Shown: positions 43,771 through 52,859, counted from the first letter of the stretch. The stretch: 64,000 nucleotides of DNA from UBA4416 sp040386075 (GCA_040386075.1 JAZKGE010000027.1:201848-265847), one strand, 5' to 3'. The notes: generated from the sequence alone by a model not told the origin. Numbers and translations: made by a program.

Positions 43771-45672
43771 TTAATTTATCATTTCAACCGAGCGTTTCAC
43801 AAACTTCGTCAGCTCTTCGCCTTTTAATAAACCCTGAGCCAGTAACGCTAAATCGGCTGCTTGTTTGGCTAACTGACTTTGTTTAGCCGAATCGGTTTCT
43901 GCCAATATTTTGCTGGTTAAGGGGTGGTTTGCATTTACAACCAAATTATACATATCAGGCATTGAACCGTAAAAGTTCATTCCGCCGCCACCGCCCATGG
44001 CCTGCATATCTTTCATACGGCGCATGAATTCGGGACGTGTAATTAACATCGGCGAATCGGTTTCGCTTAAGCTTTCAAATGTTACTGTATATTTTTCTTT
44101 AGCTACAACACCTTCAATAATTGGTTTTAATTTAGTTTGTTCTTCTTCGGTTAACTTGCTAACCTGCGCATCGTCTTTCTTAATTAATTTCTCAACAGTG
44201 TCACTATCCACACGAACAAACTGTGTGTTATTCAATTTGCTTTCCAAATGATTGATCAGGTGTGAATCCAATGGCGAATCCATCAATAAAACATCATAGC
44301 CTCTTGATTTGGCGGCATCAATATATGTATGTTGTTCATCAACATTAGTGGCATATAAGAAAACCGTTTTCCCGTCTTTATCCGTCTGGTTTGATTTTAC
44401 ATGCGCGTCATATTCTTCTAATGTGAATGCTTTAGCTTCGGTGTTTTTTACTAGAGCAAACTTCGATGCTTTGTCGTAAAATTTCTCATCACTGATCATT
44501 CCGTACTGAACAAATATTTTTACATCATCCCATTTGGCTTCAAAATCAGGACGTTCTTTTTTAAATATCTCTTCTAATTTATCAGCTACTTTTTTAGTGA
44601 TATGTGATGATATTTTTTTAACGTTATGATCAGCCTGTAAATAACTACGACTTACATTCAATGGAATATCCGGACTATCAATAACCCCACGTAACATGGT
44701 TAAAAAGTCGGGAACAATGTTCTCTACATTATCCGTTACAAACACCTGGTTGCTGTATAACTGAATTTTATCTTTAGGTGCTTCAAATTTATTGGATAAT
44801 TTTGGGAAGTATAAGATACCCGTTAAGTTGAAAGGATAATCCACATTTAAATGAATGTGAAATAAAGGCTCTTCAAATTGCATTGGATACAATTCGCGGT
44901 AAAAGGCTTTATAATCTTCGTCTTTTAAATCAACCGGTTTTTTAACCCATAACGGAACAGGATTATTGATGATATTCTCAACCTGGATCTCCTCTTCCTT
45001 TTCATGGCCTTTTTCATCTTTTTCGCCTGTTGGTACCCATTTGGATTTAGTTCCAAAAACGATCTCAACCGGTAAAAATTTGCAATATTTTTTTAGCAGA
45101 CCTTCAATTTTTGAATTCTCTAAAAACTCTAAACTATCTTCGGCAATATGTAACACGATCTCTGTTCCGCGATCTGTTTTAGAGTCAATTTCTTCTATTT
45201 GGTATTCAGGGCTTCCGTCGCATTCCCAGCGAACTGGTTTTGAACCTTCTTTATAAGATAAAGAGAAGATCTCTACTTTTTGAGCCACCATAAAAGCCGA
45301 ATAGAAACCTAACCCAAAATGACCGATAACCACATTTTTGTCTACTTTATCCTGGTATTTTTGTACAAACTCCTCGGCACCACTGAATGCAATTTGAGTA
45401 ATGTATTTTTCGATCTCCTCTTTTGTCATACCAATACCTTTATCTTTAATGGTAATGGTTTTGGCAGCTTTGTCAACTTTTACTTCAATTTTAAGGTCGC
45501 CTAACTCGCCTTTGGCTTCACCCATAGAAGTTAAAGCCTTCAATTTTTGAGTGGCATCTGTAGCGTTACTCACTAATTCGCGTAAAAAGATCTCGTTATC
45601 GCTGTAAAGGAACTTTTTAATAATAGGGAAAATGTTCTCGGTTTGTACGTTAATTTTTCCGGTAGTACTCAT
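43771..45672 (-). CDS. htpG: Molecular chaperone HtpG (bacterial Hsp90)
   Basis: A protein of 633 residues. The N-terminal GHKL ATPase domain has ELVSNATDATQKL, DKGIGMTKEEI and GHFGLGFYSAFMV; the middle domain has NLTGILYFPKL and LNVSRSYLQ; the C-terminal dimerisation domain ends in SVEMIN. It is an ATP-dependent cytosolic chaperone. The length is near the family norm. The CKKK-like acidic linker of eukaryotic Hsp90 is represented only by a short KDEKGHEKEEEIQ. Confidence 0.97.
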   Translation of the reverse strand: MSTTGKINVQTENIFPIIKKFLYSDNEIFLRELVSNATDATQKLKALTSMGEAKGELGDLKIEVKVDKAAKTITIKDKGIGMTKEEIEKYITQIAFSGAEEFVQKYQDKVDKNVVIGHFGLGFYSAFMVAQKVEIFSLSYKEGSKPVRWECDGSPEYQIEEIDSKTDRGTEIVLHIAEDSLEFLENSKIEGLLKKYCKFLPVEIVFGTKSKWVPTGEKDEKGHEKEEEIQVENIINNPVPLWVKKPVDLKDEDYKAFYRELYPMQFEEPLFHIHLNVDYPFNLTGILYFPKLSNKFEAPKDKIQLYSNQVFVTDNVENIVPDFLTMLRGVIDSPDIPLNVSRSYLQADHNVKKISSHITKKVADKLEEIFKKERPDFEAKWDDVKIFVQYGMISDEKFYDKASKFALVKNTEAKAFTLEEYDAHVKSNQTDKDGKTVFLYATNVDEQHTYIDAAKSRGYDVLLMDSPLDSHLINHLESKLNNTQFVRVDSDTVEKLIKKDDAQVSKLTEEEQTKLKPIIEGVVAKEKYTVTFESLSETDSPMLITRPEFMRRMKDMQAMGGGGGMNFYGSMPDMYNLVVNANHPLTSKILAETDSAKQSQLAKQAADLALLAQGLLKGEELTKFVKRSVEMIN

Positions 45673-45723
45673 AGTTTAAGATTTATATGTTTTTTGAATG
45701 TTTATTTTTCCGCTTCTCTTAGT

Positions 45724-45762
45724 CAAAGGTCGTACCAATAGGCTAAAAGTGACAAAATGGCA
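45724..45762 (-). promoter_or_regulatory. Probable htpG promoter region
   Basis: Read on the minus strand, GACCTTTG (complement of 45724-45731) resembles the -7 box TAnnTTTG with mismatch at the first position. A direct repeat TGCCA-TTT-TGTCA (complement of 45750-45762) overlaps a TTTTG at about the -33 position. Stress control through this repeat is conjecture. Confidence 0.35.
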
Positions 45763-45774
45763 AAGAATTTAAGT

Positions 45775-45782
45775 TATATTTG
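45775..45782 (+). promoter_or_regulatory. -7 box directly upstream of a T9SS protein gene
   Basis: TATATTTG matches TAnnTTTG exactly and ends 4 bases before ATG 45787. If used, the transcript would begin at or near the start codon, giving a leaderless mRNA. Confidence 0.4.
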
Positions 45783-45786
45783 CATC

Positions 45787-46944
45787 ATGCGTAATTTACT
45801 AGTCTTTTTTGTATTCCTTTCTTTTTGTGGCAATGCTCAAAATTTGAAAAATAGTGAGAGAACAGCCGCTACAGCCACGTATACTGTATGTAATCCTGAT
45901 AGTGGCGGAACATTTCAACTCATGTACAACGATGTATATAATATGTATGGGTTTTATAAAACCACCAGAAGGACCTATTATTACAATTCTAATAATAAAA
46001 ATTCTTATGGCGTTCACCAATATTGCACAATGAATCCGAATGATACTGTGTGGAACAACCAATGGAAATGGACATGTTTTTATGATTCTAATAATAACCT
46101 TACAGATTCGGTCGATCAGTATTGGGATGCAACATTACAACAATGGACTGATACTACTGAACGGACAAGGTATGTATATGATCTCAATGATAATGTAATT
46201 TCCATCACCAAAGCGCTAAATTATAATGGTTGGTTGGATAGAAATAGAATATCCCATATTTATAATTCTGCCAATTTATTGATAACATCCAAATATCATG
46301 TATGGGATACGATCAGTAATAGTTGGTTTATGTATGATTCATTGAAATATATATATGATGTAAACAACCGTTTGACCAACAAAGAGTACCATTACAATTA
46401 TATGAATGTTTGGTACCAGAATGTAAAAGATACTATCCATTACAACGCTTTGAATGATCCAACATATCTTTTAAAAATGAGAAAGAATGGCACAGGTGGT
46501 TGGACGATTGCTAAAGAAATAGCCTGGACATACGATCCTAGTGGCCGCATTTTATCAAGAGTTTGTACAGGCTCAGATTGGGAGCCTTTGGGGGAAGACG
46601 ATGGAAGTTATTATTATTCGTATGATGCTGATGGACGACAAAGACTAGATAACGTTAACGGAAATCCTTTTTACAGTAGCTGTAGTTTTGTCGGTATTAA
46701 CGAAAAAAATAAGGTAGTTGAGTGTTATATATTTCCAAATCCGGCCGCTTCAACTATTTCTATAAAATCAAGCGTAGATTACAGTTTAGTTAATGTTATA
46801 AATGCAATTGGACAAACCGTTTTAATAGTTGAAAATAAACAGGAACCAATTTCCGTTTCCGACTTATCTAACGGCATCTATTTTATTCAATTAGTGGATA
46901 AAAAAGGTGTTGTACTTCGAACAGAGAAACTGATTAAGAACTAG
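45787..46944 (+). CDS. T9SS-secreted repeat protein, paralogue 1
   Basis: About 385 residues from ATG 45787 (an upstream ATG at 45757 would place residues before the -7 box and disturb the signal peptide). The signal peptide is MRNLLVFFVFLSFCGNA. The body has about six loose repeats of the type (Y/F)xYDxNNNxxxxxxxxW (for example RYVYDLNDNVISIT and KYIYDVNNRLTNKEYH). The T9SS type A domain contains FPNPAASTISIKSS and SNGIYFIQLVDKKGVVLRTEKLIKN-like residues. The repeats resemble YD-type beta repeats. The function is unknown and may be adhesion. Confidence 0.78.
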   Translation: MRNLLVFFVFLSFCGNAQNLKNSERTAATATYTVCNPDSGGTFQLMYNDVYNMYGFYKTTRRTYYYNSNNKNSYGVHQYCTMNPNDTVWNNQWKWTCFYDSNNNLTDSVDQYWDATLQQWTDTTERTRYVYDLNDNVISITKALNYNGWLDRNRISHIYNSANLLITSKYHVWDTISNSWFMYDSLKYIYDVNNRLTNKEYHYNYMNVWYQNVKDTIHYNALNDPTYLLKMRKNGTGGWTIAKEIAWTYDPSGRILSRVCTGSDWEPLGEDDGSYYYSYDADGRQRLDNVNGNPFYSSCSFVGINEKNKVVECYIFPNPAASTISIKSSVDYSLVNVINAIGQTVLIVENKQEPISVSDLSNGIYFIQLVDKKGVVLRTEKLIKN

Positions 46945-47155
46945 GTTGCAATTCTTATCAGGAAAAATAACCCCAAAACAGGTAAATTTTCACAACATTT
47001 TCATAAAGTGGTTTATTGGAAAACCAATAGGGCAAAGGCATTTGGCGATCTGCCGAATTTTAAGCACCACAGCTTTTGATTTAAATGTGGGGAAAATGCA
47101 GTTGGCATGAAATTAATAGTATCTGAGTAAAGAAACTATTTAATACCTCAAAGCC
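46945..47155. other. Unexplained intergenic region between T9SS paralogues
   Basis: 211 bases with no gene visible on either strand. A small hairpin TATTGG-AAAA-CCAATA lies at 47014-47029, and TTTGGC-GATCT-GCCGAA is near 47041-47057. No clear TAnnTTTG box for the next gene was found. The stretch has G/C-rich patches not usual for spacers here. Confidence 0.4.
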
Positions 47156-48568
47156 ATGAAAACAACTTTAACTCTAGCTATTATGATCACCTCGGTTTTG
47201 GGATTTGGACAAACTAATTCTCAAAGCTCAACTATTTTTGAAAATGGTAAAATGAATTCTCCGGAAAATCTTTTTATTAACTACGAAATAAACTCACAAC
47301 CTGGTCATTCTAAAATTTCCCAAACCAATACTATAGCTCAAAAAGACAGCACTTATTTGTGGTTCTGGAGTACAGCTAACAATGCATGGAATACGGAACC
47401 ATCTGTGAAGATCACAGGTTATACTTACAATTCAAGTAATTATGTAACAAGCTTAATGCGTGAGAATTGGAACGGTTCGGTCTGGAATATTTCCGGGAAA
47501 TATTTTTTTACATACAATACAAGTAACAAGCTCACTAGTAATTACGCTCAAAACTGGAACGGCACTTCATGGGAAAATTACTACAGATACTCCTACACCT
47601 ATGATGGAAATGGTAATCAAACCAACTATTTATACGAAACCGGTAATGGTAATTTATGGGTAAATGATAAGCAAATAGCATGCACATATGATGCGAATAA
47701 TAATAAAACATTTGTTTTAAATCAAACCTGGAACGGCAGCTCATGGGATAATGTAAGCCGCGATTGCTATACTTACAGTTCAAATAAAGTGATAACACAT
47801 CTTTTTCAAAACTGGCTTTCGGGCTCGTGGAATGATTCTATTAAAAGCACTTACGCTTACGATGTAAATAATGATCAGGTAGGTAGTTTAACTCAAATGT
47901 GGAATGGAAGTTCATGGGATAACTATTCACAGTTTTCTTTTAACTACGATGTAAATCATAATCCCATTGCCTCTATTGAACAAGCATGGGACGATACTAT
48001 TTGGGTAAATTTGCAAAAGGCTGATATGGTGTATGATACCAATCATAACTTGATCAGCGAACTTTATCAAAGCTGGGGTGGAACATCCTGGGGAAATACA
48101 TTACAAAATTTTTATACATGGAGTAGCACTAATACGATCACAAATAGTTTGTTTCAAAAATGGGTAGGCAGTTCCTGGATAACGTCTAATACATACGATC
48201 AAAATTTTGACACTAATGGATCTTTGGAAAGCGAAAAACGATTTGCATGGGACAATACAGGCGTTCAGATCATTTCGGGCGATAGCACTTTTCATTATAA
48301 CCAAACAGTTGTTACAGGTATAACGGAAGTTTCGAAAAATAAAACTATTTCAGTTTATCCAAATCCTGCTACCAGCGAATTAAATATTTCTACCTTAATG
48401 GATTATAAGAGCATTAAATTGGTAAACTCACTTGGAGAAACGATTAGAATAGAAACAAATAAACCTGAAGCTATTTCTGTATCAGAACTAAACAATGGTG
48501 TTTATTTTGTTCAACTAATGGATAAAAAAGGAGCAGTAATGTCAACCAAAAAATTTGTGAAAGACTAA
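47156..48568 (+). CDS. T9SS-secreted WNGSSW-repeat protein, paralogue 2
   Basis: A protein of 470 residues. The signal peptide is MKTTLTLAIMITSVLGFGQ. Residues about 75-370 hold around nine repeats of 30-35 residues, each pairing a Y-x-Y-D-x-N-x-N strand with a W-N-G-S-S-W turn (for example LNQTWNGSSWDN and LTQMWNGSSWDN). The T9SS type A domain starts at YPNPATSELNIS. It is closely related to the gene that follows and shares the C-terminal domain with paralogue 1. Probably a cell-surface or released beta-rich protein. Confidence 0.8.
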   Translation: MKTTLTLAIMITSVLGFGQTNSQSSTIFENGKMNSPENLFINYEINSQPGHSKISQTNTIAQKDSTYLWFWSTANNAWNTEPSVKITGYTYNSSNYVTSLMRENWNGSVWNISGKYFFTYNTSNKLTSNYAQNWNGTSWENYYRYSYTYDGNGNQTNYLYETGNGNLWVNDKQIACTYDANNNKTFVLNQTWNGSSWDNVSRDCYTYSSNKVITHLFQNWLSGSWNDSIKSTYAYDVNNDQVGSLTQMWNGSSWDNYSQFSFNYDVNHNPIASIEQAWDDTIWVNLQKADMVYDTNHNLISELYQSWGGTSWGNTLQNFYTWSSTNTITNSLFQKWVGSSWITSNTYDQNFDTNGSLESEKRFAWDNTGVQIISGDSTFHYNQTVVTGITEVSKNKTISVYPNPATSELNISTLMDYKSIKLVNSLGETIRIETNKPEAISVSELNNGVYFVQLMDKKGAVMSTKKFVKD

Positions 48569-48588
48569 AAGCATTATATATTGAAAAG

Positions 48589-48620
48589 AAACGCATCGGT
48601 AAAAGCCGGTGCGTTTTTGT
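48589..48620 (+). terminator. Intrinsic terminator after T9SS paralogue 2
   Basis: ACGCATCGG (48591-48599) pairs with CCGGTGCGT (48606-48614) with one mismatch or wobble, followed by TTTTGTTTT. Confidence 0.8.
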
Positions 48621-48655
48621 TTTGATTAAACACTATATTTATAAAAATTATAAAT

Positions 48656-50071
48656 ATGAAAAAAGCGTTGCTTTCTTTATGCCTGTTAATATCAGGTTTA
48701 GTATATAGCCAGGCTAATACTCCAGGATTGAATTTTAAGTCAAGTATTGGACAAAGAGAGAATTCAATATTTAGGAAGAGAGGGACTCATAATGAATTAA
48801 ATTCTGAAACCAATACTAATCAGAAATTTGCTCAGGTAAATTTGATAGCAAATGTTGATAGTAGTTACCAATGGATCTGGGACACAGCTAATAACGCATG
48901 GGCAATTCACCCATATTCCAGGATCGTTGGTTATACTTATAATTCTAATGGTGATATTTTAAGTGCATTAAGGGAAAACTGGAATGGTTCATCCTGGGAT
49001 ATATACGCGCAATATTTTTATGCATATGATGCCAATAATAATATGTTAACGAATGAAGGACAAAATTGGAACGGAAGCGCATGGGTGAGTAATTATAAAT
49101 ATTCTTATACGTATGATGTTAATAATAATATAACGAACTTTTTATACCAAATTGGCAACCCTTTGGTAAATCAGGAGCAGGACGTTTATACATATGACGC
49201 CAACAATAATGAAATAAGTCATATGTTTCAAACATGGAATGGAAGTTCTTGGGATAATATAGACCGACAGCTTTCTGCGTATGACAGTAATAATAATTTA
49301 ATTATGTTCATGCATCAGGACTGGCTCTCCAGCTCATGGACGAGCTTATTTAGGGAAATACATACATACGATGTTAATAATAATCAAATATATACCTTAA
49401 ATCAAAACTGGATAGCTAGTTCCTGGGATAGCGCATATGTGATTACAAGAACGTATGACAGTTATAATAACTGCATTGGTGCGTTAGAACAAGTATGGAA
49501 TGGAATCAACTGGGAAGATTGGCAGAAGAAAACTTATGTTTATAATGTGAATAACAAAATTGTAAGCACCCTCTATCAGAGGTGGATAGGAAATGTTTGG
49601 GAAAATGACTATCAAGAAATAACTTCCTATGGAATTAGTATTGCAAGTACCATACTTTATCAAATTTGGGATGGAACCTCATGGATAAATGGGTCGCAAC
49701 ATAGAAAGAGTTATGATCAAAACGGATTTTTAGAAAGTTTTGCATATAAAGTTTGGAATCCAGAAGTTGAAGTAATGTATGGTGATAGTATACATCACTA
49801 TTTTCATACAGTTACCGGTATAAATGAAATTCAATCAAAACAGGATCTTATTTCAATTTTTCCAAATCCCACAAGTTCAAGCCTTTCTATTAAAATTAAT
49901 TTAGATTATAACAGCATTAAAATTGTAAACTCTGTTGGTGAAACTGTTTTTGTAGCTGAAAACACATCACAACCAATTTCTGTTTCTCAATTATCAACCG
50001 GAATTTATTTTATTCAAGTAATTGATAAAAAAGGAGTTGTTTTAAAGACAGAAAAGTTTATAAAGAATTAA
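48656..50071 (+). CDS. T9SS-secreted WNGSSW-repeat protein, paralogue 3
   Basis: A protein of 471 residues. The signal peptide is MKKALLSLCLLISGLVYSQA. About nine repeats with YDxNNN and WNGSSW/WNGSAW landmarks (ENWNGSSWDIYAQ, QNWNGSAWVSNYK, QTWNGSSWDNIDR) are followed by the sorting domain FPNPTSSSLSIK ... GIYFIQVIDKKGVVLKTEKFIKN. Nearly the same length and plan as paralogue 2, so a tandem duplication is evident. A TATATTTA box (one mismatch to TAnnTTTG) lies shortly upstream. Confidence 0.8.
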   Translation: MKKALLSLCLLISGLVYSQANTPGLNFKSSIGQRENSIFRKRGTHNELNSETNTNQKFAQVNLIANVDSSYQWIWDTANNAWAIHPYSRIVGYTYNSNGDILSALRENWNGSSWDIYAQYFYAYDANNNMLTNEGQNWNGSAWVSNYKYSYTYDVNNNITNFLYQIGNPLVNQEQDVYTYDANNNEISHMFQTWNGSSWDNIDRQLSAYDSNNNLIMFMHQDWLSSSWTSLFREIHTYDVNNNQIYTLNQNWIASSWDSAYVITRTYDSYNNCIGALEQVWNGINWEDWQKKTYVYNVNNKIVSTLYQRWIGNVWENDYQEITSYGISIASTILYQIWDGTSWINGSQHRKSYDQNGFLESFAYKVWNPEVEVMYGDSIHHYFHTVTGINEIQSKQDLISIFPNPTSSSLSIKINLDYNSIKIVNSVGETVFVAENTSQPISVSQLSTGIYFIQVIDKKGVVLKTEKFIKN

Positions 50072-50089
50072 TCAATTAACTTTAAATAT

Positions 50090-50121
50090 AAAAAGCACGA
50101 ATTGAAAAATTCGTGCTTTTT
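50090..50121. terminator. Bidirectional terminator between paralogue 3 and fabH
   Basis: AAAAAGCACGAATT (50090-50103) and AATTCGTGCTTTTT (50108-50121) form a perfect 14-pair stem with loop GAAA. A and T runs on either side suit both converging genes. Confidence 0.92.
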
Positions 50122-50129
50122 TATTGGAC

Positions 50130-51116
50130 TTAATAACTCCACTTCAGGTAAATGCCGCCCCAGGTATAACCGGCGCCAAAAGTAGTAAGTATTAAATTGT
50201 CGCCTTTTTTAAGTTGATTTTCCCATTCCGACAAGCAAAGCGGTAACGTTGCTGAGGTCGTATTACCATATTTTTCAATATTCATCATCACTTTATCCAT
50301 GCCAATTTCCATGCGTCTGGCAGTTGCTTCAATAATGCGTTTGTTGGCCTGATGAGGCACTAAAAAAGCCACGTCTTCTGCTTTTAAATTATTGCGTTCC
50401 ATCATTTCGGCAGCAACATCAGCCATCTTAATAACAGCCACTTTAAAAACAGCTTGTCCATCCATTGATACAAAATGTTGTTTATTGGTAACCGATTCGA
50501 TAGATGATGGAATTAAACTTCCTCCAGCAGGTTGGTATAGCGATTTTTGTCCTGCACCGTCAACATACATTTTACTGTCTAAAATGCCGGTTCCGTCGGT
50601 TGTTGGTTCCAGTAAGACCGCAGCTGCACCGTCTCCAAACAAGATAGAAGTTGTACGATCCGTATAATCCATAATACTGCTCATTTTATCAGCGCCAATT
50701 ACCATCACGCGTTTATGAGCTCCTGTTTCAATAAATTTAGAGGCCGTAGTTAATGCGTAAATAAAACTGGAACAGGCTGCTTGCACATCAAATCCCCAGG
50801 AGCTGGTTGCGCCAATCATATCAGCCACAATATTGGCTGTTGCGGGATATTGGTAATCGGGAGTAACGGTTGCCACAATGATCAGGTCAATATCTAAAGG
50901 CGATAGATTTTTCTTAGCCAATAGTTTTTTAGCTGATTCAGCAGCCATAAATGCGGTGGCTTTGTCTTTATCTTTTAAGATACGTCGTTCAGCGATTCCT
51001 GAACGAGCCATGATCCATTCATCAGTGGTATCCATCATGGTTTCTAATATTTTATTGGTTAAAATATAATCTGGAACATAATGCGATACTCCGGTTATTG
51101 CTGCAGTTATTTTCAT
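50130..51116 (-). CDS. fabH: 3-oxoacyl-ACP synthase III, FabH
   Basis: A protein of 328 residues. The catalytic Cys115 is in QAACSSFIYAL, His in VPHQANKRI and Asn in YGNTTSAT complete the triad, and GAGYTWGG is at the C-terminus. FabH starts fatty acid synthesis by condensing acyl-CoA with malonyl-ACP. Single gene, bounded by the bidirectional terminator and its own promoter. Relatives acting on other acyl chains exist, but all the key residues fit FabH. Confidence 0.93.
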   Translation of the reverse strand: MKITAAITGVSHYVPDYILTNKILETMMDTTDEWIMARSGIAERRILKDKDKATAFMAAESAKKLLAKKNLSPLDIDLIIVATVTPDYQYPATANIVADMIGATSSWGFDVQAACSSFIYALTTASKFIETGAHKRVMVIGADKMSSIMDYTDRTTSILFGDGAAAVLLEPTTDGTGILDSKMYVDGAGQKSLYQPAGGSLIPSSIESVTNKQHFVSMDGQAVFKVAVIKMADVAAEMMERNNLKAEDVAFLVPHQANKRIIEATARRMEIGMDKVMMNIEKYGNTTSATLPLCLSEWENQLKKGDNLILTTFGAGYTWGGIYLKWSY

Positions 51117-51144
51117 TTTAAACGGTTTTAATTATTAGAGATAA

Positions 51145-51152
51145 CAAAGGTA
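51145..51152 (-). promoter_or_regulatory. -7 box of fabH
   Basis: On the minus strand TACCTTTG matches TAnnTTTG exactly, 28 bases upstream of the fabH ATG. No convincing -33 box at ideal spacing was seen. Confidence 0.5.
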
Positions 51153-51190
51153 TTTCAGGGATGTTGACCATGTGAATCAAAAAAAAATTA

Positions 51191-51282
51191 AAATACGATG
51201 TCTAAAATTAATATTTTGAGTATAAGTTTATATTATACCCTTTAAATAGTATATTTGAGTATTATATAAATACGATGTCTAA
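51191..51282. repeat. 15-base direct repeat flanking the promoter of the helical-repeat protein
   Basis: AAATACGATGTCTAA occurs at 51191-51205 and again at 51268-51282, where its ATG is the start codon of the gene. TTTGAGTAT also occurs twice between and around them (51215 and 51254). Confidence 0.7.
51250..51257 (+). promoter_or_regulatory. -7 box of the helical-repeat protein gene
   Basis: TATATTTG is an exact TAnnTTTG match. The transcript start would be near 51264, about 11 bases before ATG 51275. Confidence 0.5.
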
Positions 51283-52831
51283 CGTAAAATCCGAACAATT
51301 ATTTAACCTTATTAAAACCTTATCCAAGGGCGAAAAACGGTTCTTTAAATTATATGTTTCCCGTTTGGGAAATACGGAAGACATGAAGTTTGTTATTTTA
51401 TTCGATGCCATTGAAAAACAGAAGATCTATAATGAAGAAAAGATACTGGAACAGGAACCAGATCTTAATCCTAAACAATTGCCTAATTTAAAAACGCATT
51501 TGTATTTTCAGCTATTAAAAAGCTTAAGACTGGTAAACAGTAATAGTTTGCGGAGTATTGAAGTAATGGAGCTTATTGATTATGCACGTTTGCTATATAG
51601 TAAATGTTTGTATAAGGAATGTGTAAAAATGATCGATAAAGCCAAGCGTATGGCTATCAGTTACGATCAATCCATTTTTCAATTAGAAATTTTGGAATTA
51701 GAAAAACTGGTGATTTCTAAAACACTGGACGCAGGTAATGAAGAACGGGTGAATCAGATCATTCATGAAACAATTAAAGTAACCGAAAGCATCAAGAATA
51801 TTAACCTGTTTTCCAATCTTTCTATTAAGCTCGATTCTTATTACAACCAATTGGGTTTTGTAAGAAATGAAAAAGGCCTTGAAAAAGTAACACATTTTTT
51901 TAATTCAAGTTTACCTGATTATAAAGTTGCTGATCTGTCGTTCCAGGAAAAATTATATCTCTATAAATCTTATGTTGGTTTTTATTTTTTTATCCAGGAT
52001 TTTAAGCAAGGATATAGTTATGCAAATAAGTGGGCGGGCTTGTTTGAAGAACAACCCGAGATGAAAGCGTTGAAACCGGAATTATATATCAAGGCGCTTA
52101 ACAGTTTGTTATCCGCTCAAAACAAGCTGTATAAGTATTCTGAATTTACGGATACCTTAAAACAACTGGTTGCCATTAAACGCGACAAACAAATTATCCT
52201 GACAGAGAATCTGAACCTGAATTTATTCAGAGCCATCTACATTCACGAAATAAATCGTCATTTTATGTTGGGCGATTTTAAGTCGGGAACGCGTATTGTA
52301 GCTGCATTAGAAAATGAGCTGACAAAGTTTGTGACTAAATTAGATAAACATTCTATCTTGTTACTGTATTATAAAATTGCCTGTTTGTATTTTGGAGGCG
52401 AAAATTACCGAACGGCTTTAACCTGGTTGAATAAAATCACCAATGAACGCGAAATTGCTTTGCGTGAAGATCTACATTCTTTTGCCCGTATCCTTTCCTT
52501 GATCAGCCATTATGAATTGGGAAATGATGACCTCGTGGAATCCTACATTAAATCAACCTATCGCTACTTCACAAAAAAGGGAGATCTGTCGCTCTATCAA
52601 AAATATATCCTTAATTTCCTGAAAGGCTTATTAATGGAAACACGAATCAGGCATGTAAAGAACAGGTTTATATTATTGAAAGAGCAAATGGGATCATTAA
52701 AGGAAAATAAGTTCGAGAAACGTGCCTTTTTGTATTTTGATATCATATCCTGGCTCGAAAGTAAGATCGAGAATAAGTCGGTTCAGAGTATTATCAAGGA
52801 AAAGTTGCAGCTAAAAATGCCTGTAAACTAA
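51275..52831 (+). CDS. Helical (TPR-like) repeat protein of unknown function
   Basis: A protein of 518 residues, all alpha-helical and soluble in appearance, without signal peptide. The N-terminus SEQLFNLIKTLSKGEKRFFKLYVSR is distinctive and recurs, to my memory, in unnamed Bacteroidota proteins. Regular pairs of amphipathic helices (for example YKECVKMIDKAKRMAISYDQ and YRTALTWLNKITNE) indicate TPR-like repeats, so a scaffold or regulatory role is likely. It is transcribed alone and ends in a strong terminator. Confidence 0.7.
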   Translation: MSNVKSEQLFNLIKTLSKGEKRFFKLYVSRLGNTEDMKFVILFDAIEKQKIYNEEKILEQEPDLNPKQLPNLKTHLYFQLLKSLRLVNSNSLRSIEVMELIDYARLLYSKCLYKECVKMIDKAKRMAISYDQSIFQLEILELEKLVISKTLDAGNEERVNQIIHETIKVTESIKNINLFSNLSIKLDSYYNQLGFVRNEKGLEKVTHFFNSSLPDYKVADLSFQEKLYLYKSYVGFYFFIQDFKQGYSYANKWAGLFEEQPEMKALKPELYIKALNSLLSAQNKLYKYSEFTDTLKQLVAIKRDKQIILTENLNLNLFRAIYIHEINRHFMLGDFKSGTRIVAALENELTKFVTKLDKHSILLLYYKIACLYFGGENYRTALTWLNKITNEREIALREDLHSFARILSLISHYELGNDDLVESYIKSTYRYFTKKGDLSLYQKYILNFLKGLLMETRIRHVKNRFILLKEQMGSLKENKFEKRAFLYFDIISWLESKIENKSVQSIIKEKLQLKMPVN

Positions 52832-52858
52832 AAAAGCCCTGAATTATCAGGGCTTTTT
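52831..52858 (+). terminator. Intrinsic terminator after the helical-repeat protein
   Basis: AAAAAGCCCTGA (52831-52842), loop ATTA, TCAGGGCTTTTT (52847-52858): a perfect 12-pair stem. Its first base is the last base of the stop codon. It also lies directly behind the tRNA-Gln gene on the other strand and may end that transcript too. Confidence 0.92.
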
Positions 52859-52859
52859 G

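Noticed and set aside
43653..43886. Plus-strand 77-codon frame across the REP-like element
   Set aside because: It crosses the palindrome and runs antisense into htpG; frames in such repeats are common and not coding.
43997..45504. Plus-strand open frames opposite htpG
   Set aside because: They have no family likeness, are antisense to a strongly conserved gene and are explained by its codon use.
45757..45786. Upstream ATG adding ten residues to the first T9SS paralogue
   Set aside because: It lies before the -7 box and would put MAKNLSYICI before a clean signal peptide. ATG 45787 is preferred.
47460..49700. Repeated segments at 47.4-49.7 kb looked at as a possible CRISPR array
   Set aside because: The repeats are coding, in phase with WNGSSW protein repeats, imperfect and without constant spacers.
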